A stretch of 64,000 nt of DNA from Liolophura sinensis. Lineage: Eukaryota > Mollusca > Polyplacophora > Chitonida > Chitonidae. The position numbers and the translations under genes were made by a program. Shown piece after piece: positions 54,950 through 64,000 of the stretch. Numbering within the stretch: position 1 is the stretch's first letter; every line of letters starts with the position of its first letter. Where the stretch lies: NCBI RefSeq assembly GCF_032854445.1, contig NC_088296.1, forward strand, positions 23,817,604 to 23,881,603. The letters are read 5' to 3'. Under the pieces are notes generated by a model, which was given only the letters and a program-made list of their open reading frames with translations, was not told the origin of the DNA and searched no databases.

Positions 54950-56020
54950 TTAGGGGTGGTTAGATGGGTGATCAGATGGGAGTGTCAGACGTGTGGTCAG
55001 ATGGAGTGGTCATATAGGAGGGTCAGATGGGAATGTCAGATAGGTGGTCAGATGGGGTGGTCATATGGGTGGTCAGATGGGGTGTCAGATGGGAGGGTTT
55101 GATGGGGTGGTCGGTTGGGGTGGTCGGTTGTTAGGGTCAGGCGGGAAGGTTAGATGGGTGGTCAGATGGTGTGGTCAGTTGGGAGGGTCAGATGGGTGGT
55201 ATATGGAGTGGTCAGATGGGGTGGTCAGATGGGAGGGTCGGATTGGGTGATGAGATGGGGTGGTCAGATGGGGTGGATAGATAGTGGTCAGATGGGTTGT
55301 CAGATGGGATGATCAGGTGGGGTGGTCGGATTGGGTGGTCAGATGGTGTGATCAGTTGGGAGGGTCAGATGGGTGGTATATGGAGTGGTCAGATGGGAGA
55401 GTCGGATTGGGTGATCTGATGGGGGGGTTCAGATGGGGTGGATACATGGTGGTCAGATGGGTGGTCAGATGGGATGATCAGGTGGGGTGGTCGGATTGGG
55501 TGGTCGGATGGGGTGGAGCAGATGGAGTGGTCAGATGGGGTGGTCGGATTGGGTGGTCAGATGGGGTGTTCAGATGGGGTGGTCAGATAGTGTGGTCCGA
55601 TGGGTGATTCGATGGGTGGTCAGGTGGGAGGGTCAGATGGGAGGGTCAGATGAGTGGTCAGATGGGATGATCAGGTGGGGTGGTCAGATAGGTGATCAGA
55701 TTGGGTGGTCAGATGGGGTGGTCCGGTGGGGTGGTCAGATGTGTGGTCAGATTGGGTGGTCAGATTGGGTGGTCAGATGGGTGGTCAGATGGGAGGGTCA
55801 GATGGGGTGGTAAGATGGGTGGTCAGATTGGGTGGTCAGATGGGTGTTCAGATGAGAGGGTCAAATGGGGTGGTCGGATTGGTTGGTTAGATGGGGTGGT
55901 CAGATGGGGTGGTCAGATGGGGTGGATAGAGGGTGGTCAGCTGGGTGATCAGATAGGAGGGTCAGATGGGAAGGTCAGATTTGGCGGTCAGATGGGTGGT
56001 CAAGTAGTCATCAATGACCT
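54950..56020 (+). repeat. G-rich minisatellite, GGTCAGATGGGGTGGTCAGA type
   Basis: About 1.07 kb of irregular 9-14 base units built from GGTCAGATGGG and GGTGGTC. The forward strand has almost no C outside GTCAG, so GC skew is extreme, and GGG/GGGG runs are dense. All three forward frames stay open for long stretches (VRWGGQMGWSD repeats) only because the unit lacks TAA/TAG. Confidence 0.92.
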
Positions 56021-56150
56021 CAGCCTGGACAAGCCGTCATCAATGACGTCAGCATGAAGTGGTCATCAATGACGTCAGCATGGAGAAGCTGTCATCAATG
56101 ACGTCTGCATGGAAAAGTAGTCATCAATGACGTCAGCTTGAACAAGCAGT
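56007..56150 (+). repeat. CRE-bearing tandem repeat
   Basis: Five diverged units of about 26-35 bases with GTCATCAATGACGTCAGCAT. Three carry a perfect TGACGTCA (56044, 56070, 56128); a fourth perfect site lies at 56443. TGACGTCA is the CREB/ATF consensus. Confidence 0.8.
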
Positions 56151-57117
56151 CATCAGTTATCATTAGTGACAGAAAGACAGAAATAGTCACGATGCAGTCT
56201 TACACAATGTCAGGAAGAGAGAGAGAGACAGTCAACAGCTTTCAATTAAATACTAAACAATTGTTAGTGATATCTTGAAAAATACCCTCACATATTCATC
56301 TTTGACCCACGGGCATAATAGTTCATGATTCTGTTGGAAAAACTGTGGGGCGGACGTGCATAAACGTCAGAACGAGATAAGCAGTTATCATTTTCAGGGG
56401 TGTCCGAAACAGAGGAGCAATCTTCAGTTTTCAGTGATGTCATGACGTCAGAGAAGCAGTCAAGTTAATGTTGTTACTGATGTCATGAAAGACTCACTCA
56501 CGTATTCACCTTTGACTCACGAGCATGGTTATTCATGATTATATTGCAAAAGTGTTGGACGGACGTGTCGAGTAGTCCAGAGGCTTCCTTCCCAAAAAAG
56601 ACCGTCTTTATCGCCATTTCGGGCGTGTATTTTCTCCGCACCTGAGGATGCCCTCCATCATTGTACTTGCCTAGGGTTACATTGCGGGCGCATGTACTAC
56701 AGTCAACAGACTACAGACAACAGTCAACTGGCACACACGCCGTCATCTCTATCGAAAGTGCAAAATCTTCTCTGGCTTCCAGCAGAGGTCAGGTCACATC
56801 CAGCTTACAGCTTAACTATTTGCTTCATCAGTCCGACCATTGACGAAAGCTCTATTCGGTTAAGACCCGCTACACATTAAGACATCGTCAGCTTACTGGC
56901 CATTGTGTTACTGGCCTAGATAGAAACGCTATACCGATCGTCTGTTGCTCACAGCGTTTCTTGTCGTTGTTTTTGCGCTATTGTTTTGTCTTGTGACTCT
57001 GTTTCCCATGGGTTTCAGCAGTCAGTGGTTCTACTTTGCCTTCAGTATTTGTTAGGATAAAGTGTTTTAGCAATTAATCATAATTGAATGAACATCAGTT
57101 GAATATGCTTGTATATG

Positions 57118-57156
57118 CATGTTACTAATATGCATATATTGCATATTAGTAACATG
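57118..57156. repeat. Perfect 17-bp hairpin
   Basis: CATGTTACTAATATGCA, five-base TATAT loop, TGCATATTAGTAACATG. Could be a foldback remnant; function unknown. Confidence 0.8.
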
Positions 57157-57180
57157 TAACATGTAATACAGTAATATAAC

Positions 57181-57310
57181 AGACGGCTGCATGAAACAAC
57201 AGATGTTAGCTGGCAATATGCTCACACGTGACCGGCGAAATACAGACTTTCGCCTGTTTACCTGTGTACGGGTTTTCACTCTTCATGTAAATGCATTAAA
57301 AGTAACAAAC
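57181..57310 (+). repeat. Dispersed repeat, CACACGTAACCGG family
   Basis: GGCAATATGCTCACACGTGA, CCGGCGAAATACAGACTTT and the CATGTAAATGCATT end match the 6.2 kb copy along its length. Confidence 0.55.
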
Positions 57311-59444
57311 ATGCTCGTCGATAACCATACTTGCAGTTTGCTACCCTCCATTGGTCTAGATTTATTTATAAATTACACGTGCTGAGAAACAAAACGCTGA
57401 ATGGGTAAAAGCTTAAACTATGCGTGGCTCTGCAGCCAAGAATAAGTGTATAAATGTTAAATGCCCTACAGCGAAACATTTTAATTGCAGCTGTGTTCGA
57501 ATTTTTGACGTAAGTCCTAAGACTTTTGATAATATGGGCCCAGCGACGGGTTTGACAAAACTGCGTCAAGAACATTTGCTATCTTCGAGTACCGGTAAAT
57601 CTGAATTTCCTATTTAAGTTGCCATGGGCGACGTATAACGGTGCCAAGAAACATTGCTGAACGCCATTCCTACAACGTTTCTCCTAAACTCTGTTGTAGG
57701 GACATGGCCTTGTACTACAGACTACTGCAGATAAGCTGGCCTATTTTAATCAGACCGATTATCCAAAATACAATTAAAAGTCACTCAGTCTTCACTTGAA
57801 TAAAGGCAACAAGTCTTAAAGCACAAAGTGTTGTAAAGAACCAGAGCGTCCGACTTGCTTTAGGCGAGTGTATTTTATCTTTTCGCGATTCACGTATTTA
57901 TGTGTAGTTGTGTATTCTTAATTGATCGACAGATTTCCGACAGAAATATACAAGGCTTACTAAGAACTTTAAAATGTCTGCCAAAACCGCGTCTTTTTCT
58001 TTATCACATATTTTTCCTTGAAAGATAATGTGAAAAAACATTGTTAAAATTAGTCCTATTTTTTATTCCCGGATGAACCACTTTGTTTCTGTCCGCTATA
58101 AACTACAAACCTGCTGGGGAAAAAAACATCAAAAACAGAGTATAGAAAGTGGTATTTCTCACGACTGCGTCCTTTTAGAATCAAGACGGTTTTTATGTCC
58201 AAATTTACTGAGAGATGCTGGTTTACCCGACCCATTTAAAAAAATGACCGACAGCAGAGTAGGCGTTAAACACCAATCAATAAGCAAATGAAAAAAGCAC
58301 AAGAAGTAATGAATTAATTCCCAACAAACCAGAGATGAGGTCCAGTTCCTCTACCCACAAAACTGTCAGACACTGTCTAGGTCAAAAATTCTAGAGTCAG
58401 ATAAATAAATAAATAGAACGCAGAAATAAATGAATATAAAGCGTATCAGTCCAGAAAAGGGGATCATTTTAAAAACGTAAATTGTTCTGTAAATCATTTT
58501 GTGTGTGGTGAAAGTCATTGTACTTCAAAAAACATGAAGAGGGAACGTCTCAATAAGTCATGGGCATTGTCTGTCGCGTGTTCGTCTGTCCTGACAGCCA
58601 TGCGATCAACAGCAGTATCAGGTTTCTCTCGCGAGATAATCCAATTAGTCACGTGATACTCCGGTACCGGAAGCTCAGGTAGATACTGGCGAGCAGGCGC
58701 TAAACATCAAAGAACGTATGGCTTTGTTCCTCCTACTTGTATTTCACGATTTTTTTTCATTGACTGATTATTGTTGATCCGTCAAACTAAGTAACTGTTT
58801 GTGAAATGCTTGATCGTTATCTCCTGTATACAGATTTATGGCCCATGTCATTTGATCAGTGCGTGGAAAATCAACCTGTGTTTTGCTTCATCCATTCATT
58901 GTGCGAATTTTTATTTTTTGATTGCTTTGTCTTTCTGTTTAGTTTGATCATTTGTATATCTACCTGTCAGTACGTATGCTGCAATGTGTTCATGATGTAT
59001 GACGTACAGGGCGCGTCTGGTAGTTAGGAAATCGCGGGTTCGATGCCGTGTTCGGTCAGACCTGTGAACTCGGTCATCATGAATCTTCCTAGCCTGAATA
59101 GAAAGTCCAGTGCAAGGACACGGCCAATTCTGACTTAAGTTCAGATTTAAATTCCCAATGATGATACAGAGTTCAGACACCAGGTTGAATTTGGAAAACA
59201 TTTGTCTTTTGGCATAAAACTTGTCATGTATTCTAAATGGCAATGTCACAGGTCCAAAAATAAGCATTCAAATCAAGTTTCAATTTTTCACTTAAATTAA
59301 AAATCAATTTGTGAAAATAACTCCGTAACAATAAGAATTATTTCACAGCTCAATTTTTTTAGTTTGAGTTCTTAGTTGAGCAGTGGTCATCATTCATTTG
59401 GAAATCATTGAAATACAGTTTGAATTTTTTTCTCTTTTTTCCAG

Positions 59445-59962
59445 ATGAGCCTGTCGCCACTGACTAAGGACGTATAACACCCTGGACTTCACGATAAGTC
59501 TAGCATTTCCTAGAATCACAGATGTTCGGACTTGATGTCTCTGAAATTCTCTTTATTCACTAGAGCAAGTCATTCTGACCTTTGGTAATATGGGAAGATC
59601 GAGTTGCCTCTAATACACATCATACTACTGTTTTGGAAGAACGAAAACCGTTGCTACCTAATGCTGTAAGTTCGACTTCCTTGAAGACGTTTCTTCACAA
59701 CACTGTAGATCTGTGGCGTTACAGAACAGAGAGCGGCTGTGACCACGTGACATTGTAACAAGCTGTCAATCTGTAACAATACCGCTAGCCTTCATCTAAC
59801 ATTGTAACAAGCTGTTAGTCTGTAGCATTGCCGCGAGCCTTCATCCTCTATCACTGTAACAGAGTTCAAGGGTACGTCAGTATAGTCTCATCCCAGTGTG
59901 TATTGGTGCGAATCCTAAAGGCATACCACTAAGCATGGATTTTGAAGAGTATAGAATGAGAG
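59445..59962 (+). other. Probable exon: long 5' UTR plus first coding codons
   Basis: A superb acceptor (TTTTTTTCTCTTTTTTCCAG, ending 59444) opens a 518-base exon that ends at GTAAGT (59963). It starts with a small upstream reading frame (59445-59477, MSLSPLTKDV). It also has a 49-base tandem duplication (CATTGTAACAAGCTGT at 59751 and 59800) before the ATG at 59935. The UTR exon would follow the CpG-rich exon ending at 52013. Confidence 0.45.
59935..59962 (+). CDS. Possible initiator exon of an aromatic amino acid / histidine decarboxylase
   Basis: ATG with A at -3 and G at +4; nine codons plus one base, MDFEEYRMR-G, then GTAAGT. Group II PLP decarboxylases (DOPA decarboxylase, histidine decarboxylase) start with an x-E-[EF]-[YF]-R-x-R-G-[KR]-E-M-V-D motif, so the ten residues fit. 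I did not find the next exon (expected KEMVDY) in the last 4 kb, so the gene would continue outside. A match this short can be chance. Confidence 0.35.
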
Positions 59963-61930
59963 GTAAGTGCTTTTTTATTTACTAACCGTCTTTTATTGAG
60001 AGATAGTTTTTCAGGTTGATCGTGCTGTTTTGCTCAAATTGTCATTCACTATTTCTTTATGTCGACATATTCGAACGTGTAATGGAGGAATAAAATTGAA
60101 CGAATTAAGCCAAGTGGCATTTGCAGTTTGCAATTTATCGTCGCGTTTTAATACCTCTTTGAATTCATTTCAATCTTCCTCAAATGGAGTGTGGGTAATT
60201 GGTTGCACTGGATATTTCACTCTCTTTCTTTTTTTGTAGTAATTATTTTATTGCTGTTTTAATATATCGCTATTCAGGCAAAAATACAACTGCGATCTTG
60301 CGTCAGACCAGTTTTCAATTACTGTAACATCATAGGGGAGAAATTCGGTTACGGCTCGAGTCTTTTAGACCCGACTCTCTTTGGAAGTGACATCGTCCCA
60401 ATCTCGTCTAATCGAATTTCTCAGGCTTAAATGAAGACTAGCTGTCTAACCGAACCAAAGGGATTTGCCTGTGTGAAAGTTAATTCGTCTGTCACCATTT
60501 CTGGCGGTTCACTCCCTTAAATTAGTTCTTTCGCGAGGGAGGTATGAATGGTGTCAAATGTCTGCTTCCCATGCCCGGATGTACACAGAGGGCGTCACTT
60601 CCACTTTTCTGTCATAACTCTTTTCCGGGCTATGCGCATCCGAAATATGAATTTACCTCGGTATCAGTATCAACTTTGGTCCTGGTATGGCTTCTAATAA
60701 TACGAAATCAATTGAACAGAATCGTTTCTATCTGTTTAAAATACTTCGGTTTGGTTGTGTTGTAGAAATTAAATACCCATGTGGAAGATTTATATTTACA
60801 CAAGGCAAAGAAAAATAGGCAGACTTTTAAAAGTGTAAATCATTAAGAGTTGAAGTGTTGTACATTTCGACTGTGGCGAAAGAATACATGCAAAGGCACA
60901 GTAAAACGAAGATAATGGTTTTGTGACAAATAAAGAAAGTTGTGTCAAATGTTCCGTTTTGAAGGCCTAGGTTATATATCTCATGCGACTCATTTCAATT
61001 TAACGGTTGACTCGGGTCGGAAGTGTTAGACAAGATATGTGTACGCAAATGAGTTGTGTGCTAATTGGCGGCAGGGACCAGCTTCAAACGACATATTGCG
61101 TTTTTTTACGTCTTAGGCTGTCGTGTATGGAGTTTTAGTCTCCCCTAGTTACAGTTCCTTTATGACTCTTCATGAAAACGTTTAAAAAGTAGCAATTTAA
61201 ACGCGCTCGAGCATCATGGCTTAATCAGCATGAAGTAAAAAATGCATTGGGGTCATTTTTTTTCGTATAAGACGTCGCTGATCCAAAATTACTCAAAATG
61301 CGTAATAGGGGTTGTCATCAACTCTAATAAATCTAATGAAAAGAGATCGAAGAGACCCAGCCTAGAATACTCTTAGTCCATAATTAGAATCTTGGGCCTG
61401 GCTTGTCTTTACATTAGGACAGTTCGAAATGGGACGCATGGTGCAATGAATGCAGAAATAACACCTGGCCGTGTTCGCATGGTGCCTGACCATGTTCGCG
61501 TTATACCCCTGTATTGTGTTACACGGAAAGCGGGATAACTTAGTGCTGGCGAATAAACTCTCGCGATCTCGTCCGCAAATACATAGGGTGTGAACAAAAA
61601 CAATGAGCTGAAACAGTCATTTTTTGGAAGTATTTTCCGGAACACGGACTTTCTTGTGTTCGACATTATGAAATATAAAGTTAGTTAACCTTAAGCATCA
61701 TGTGGTAGGAATTCACCTTTGGTCGTAATGTCGGAAACCAGTCTGTCTCCGTCAGTCCACTTGAATACTTGAGGGAATTCTGGGTTTCCCAAAATAATGA
61801 AGCGTTTAGGAGCAGGGCGTATTTTAAAACATCACAAAGCAGATCAATATCAGTGGATGTTCTTTGAAGTTTTGAGGATTGTCTAAAAAAGTTAAACGGT
61901 CATTTAATCTTCACATAATGATTTCTTTTG
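59963..61930. other. Probable intron, no exon seen
   Basis: AT-rich unique sequence. No acceptor followed by a KEMVDY-like frame was found. Confidence 0.35.
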
Positions 61931-61944
61931 TGGAAAGATTAATT

Positions 61945-62290
61945 TAGTCACTGATGATAAGTGATGCGTTTGGGCGGATACGCCAACAATCTTTAGATGA
62001 TGATCTTTAGAATAGTTCCTTCTGTCACTGATGATAAGTGATACGTTTGGGCGGATACGTCAACAATCTTTAGATGATGATCTTTAGAATAGTTCCTTCT
62101 GTCACTGATGATAAGTGATACGTTTGGGCGGATACGCCAACAATCTTTAGATGATGATCTTTAGAATAGTTCCTTCTGTCACTGATGATAAGTGGTACGT
62201 TTGGGCGGATGTGCCAGGTTGTCTTTGGGTCGTGGTCTCTAGAATAGATCGTTCCGTCACTGATGATAAGTGATACTTTTGGGTGAATAT
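61945..62290 (+). repeat. 77-bp tandem repeat, about 4.5 copies
   Basis: CACTGATGATAAGTGATRCG, TTTGGGCGGATACGCCAACA, ATCTTTAGATGATGATCTTT at a 77-base period; the last two copies are diverged. The reverse strand has an open stretch through copies (PLIISD, YSKDHHLK) that changes frame between units. Confidence 0.9.
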
Positions 62291-62449
62291 GAGGTGTTCT
62301 CTTCGTGATGGGCATATTTGTAACATTTGGAAAAATGAAATGGTTTTCTTTTGTGTGGAAATGTGCGTATATACATGAGTACTCCGGTTTCCCCTACCCA
62401 TAAAACTGACCACAAAAATTCTGAAGTGTGGCGTAATAAAACAATGGAA

Positions 62450-62690
62450 CAGATTATTTATACTCAAGCATATTTCGCTCATACGACGCCGGTCAGCATT
62501 ATGGTAGGAGGAAACCGGGCAGGGCCCGGCGGAAAGCCACGGCCAAATGTACGGTTGCTGTATGACCTTCCCACGTATACGGCCGGAGAGGAGGTCAGCA
62601 TTAGCTGGACTTGAACACACAGCAGCAGGATTGGTGAGAGGCTCCGTGATCATTGAGTCGCTAACCACCTTCAACAACCTCCCAACAATG
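62450..62690 (-). mobile_element. SINE (family 1), near full length
   Basis: ACTCAAGCATATTTCGCTCA, GTCAGCATTATGGTAGGAGG, CGTATACGGCCGGAGAGGAG, TAGCTGGACTTGAACACACA, GGATTGGTGAGAGGCTCC: reverse of the 2.8 kb reference copy, with most of the tRNA-like head. Confidence 0.75.
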
Positions 62691-63554
62691 AAATAAGGTG
62701 TTAAATTAAAACCAATCTAAAATTCGAAGCGAACTCAAAGTCTTATATATGCTCAGAAACAAAATTTGTTGTTTAGTTATTTGCTTGTGGTTTAACTTGT
62801 CAATGCATATGGACGACGATCGTCCGATTTATGAACTCTGATAACCGGAGAAAACCCGTATAAAACCGCCGACCACCTGTAACAAACACATTTCCTTATT
62901 TAAAGAATAAAAATGGACACTTCGACAAACTTTCTTTAAATAGACTGTCATTTATGTATCTTCTTTTCAAATAGCATCTGTGTGAATAAGTTTCTTTGAG
63001 CTGTTTGCCTTGGTCGGGATCGGTACATTGTAACATACACATGAGCAAATAGTACTTATCGCACACCGGAAGTGAAAATCAATACGCTTCTGGTATGTAG
63101 TATTTGTCTGCAGAGTTGGACAGATCCAAAGATGATCTGCTAGCAGACATTGCCCTGTACGTGTGTTTTCGTTAAAGTTGTCTTAAGTCAACAGTATGCC
63201 TGAGTTTATAGCCTTATTGTCATATCGCTTACGCATGCGTACTGCGGTCTTACTCGTATAGCAATTGGTAGAAAGTCCAAGCTATTTCCAGCAGCGTAAG
63301 GTGAATAATAAAAACATCGATATCTACTAAAGAGAAATAAACAAAGACCAATGAAGTGAGGGCCACCAGAAAGACCATGCATGTGTCTGCTCATTTTTAA
63401 ATGATTTTTTGATAAGAAAAGTGCAGTACGTGTCTAGATTTTAAGATGGGCTTTATGATCCACATTTCGGTGCTATTATTTTCTCATTAAATCATTATAA
63501 TTTTCCATTATAACCTGTTCACGCCGGTTAAGTTGCATATAGTATATCATTTAT

Positions 63555-63760
63555 CATTGTTGTTAAACGCCATACTTAAGAAATTTTTACACGATAGCGA
63601 CGAGTTTTATGGCTGGAAGAAGCAGCAATGTTTGACTAAACTACCTCTCTATAAAAAGGCCCTGCCAAGCCAGCAGGAGCTGGATTTGAACATGTGACCC
63701 TTAGTGTTCAGGCCGCGACGAGAAGAACGCCTCTTGCTATTGAGACTCGTGTCTACCGAG
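63555..63760 (-). mobile_element. Old SINE remnant (family 1-like)
   Basis: AACGCCATACTTAAGAAATT, GGCTGGAAGAAGCAGC, AGCAGGAGCTGGATTTGAAC: recognisable order but heavily diverged. Confidence 0.4.
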
Positions 63761-64000
63761 TCATAGAGAACTGAAAACATGGCTCTGATTTCACCCTTCC
63801 ACGCCAATTCCTCAAAGTGAACATTTATATAAGTATGGAACCGGTTATAATACCGGCAACGGAAAACAGCGCTACAAAATAACTGACCCGTAAATATATT
63901 GTGTGAAAGCGTGAAGATGTGTATTTTACAGCACCAAATTACCACATACACGTCTTCGAAGCAAAGTTTTCAATTAGAACCTGGTCTTTAAACCCAGTGA

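Larger units (their letters stand above)
56460..59440. other. No gene seen
   Basis: Includes a CACACGTGACCGGCGAAATA copy of the 6.2 kb repeat (57181-57310), a hairpin (57118-57156) and a SINE tail remnant (GGCGTTAAACACCAATCAAT, about 58263). Confidence 0.4.

Noticed and set aside
55044-56057. Overlapping open frames rich in G, W, V and R
   Set aside because: Artefact of the G-rich satellite: the unit lacks stop codons in all forward frames.

Overview
The window is eukaryotic nuclear DNA, most likely from a mollusc or a related lophotrochozoan. The evidence is small exons with GT-AG introns, TATA/CCAAT promoters, many copies of a tRNA-headed SINE whose body is typical of molluscan genomes, MITE-like inverted-repeat elements, and an exceptional load of minisatellites. 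By eye about 18-19 kb (roughly 30%) is tandem repeat, in a dozen arrays with unrelated units (23, 27, 29, 34/36, 40, 41, 56, 57, 61, 77, 80 and 139 bp). No rRNA gene, true tRNA gene, CRISPR array or prokaryotic operon was seen.

Layout. 1-0.8 kb: a probable last coding exon (+) with a poly(A) signal. 1.7-3.05 kb: SINE copies. 4.57-11.4 kb (+): an unrecognised five-exon gene ('gene A', about 357 aa) with an inverted CCAAT box and a TATA box; its first intron is filled by 34-36 bp minisatellites and an internal duplication. 15.5-20.5 kb: a 5 kb array of a 41-bp unit with higher-order structure. 21.4-36.85 kb (-): a complete ten-exon phosphoserine aminotransferase gene (PSAT1, 375 aa), the best-supported gene here. 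All splice phases close and every expected catalytic residue is present. Its introns carry 139-, 56-, 23- and 29-bp arrays, SINEs and a 400-bp inverted-repeat element. A CCAAT / CACGTG / TATA promoter lies at 36.97-37.02 kb. 38.0-41.9 kb: a strictly 80-bp periodic array. 42.2-48.1 kb: foldback and MITE elements, a second tRNA-headed SINE family and a 40-bp array. 51.4-60 kb (+): a CpG-rich probable 5' exon and two probable initiator exons in the same splice phase. One reads like the N-terminus of an aromatic amino acid / histidine decarboxylase, and the gene would continue past the window. 54.95-56.15 kb: a G-rich satellite followed by repeats carrying CRE sites.

The most interesting signal is in PSAT1. 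The intron after exon 5 holds about 15 tandem 56-bp copies of the exon 5/intron 5 junction itself, most with a 5' splice site closer to consensus than the authentic one. The intron before exon 3 holds about 100 tandem 29-bp units, each with a branch-point-like motif, ending about 40 nt from the exon 3 acceptor. Together they suggest that minisatellite expansion is acting on, or was seeded from, splicing signals in a core serine-biosynthesis gene.
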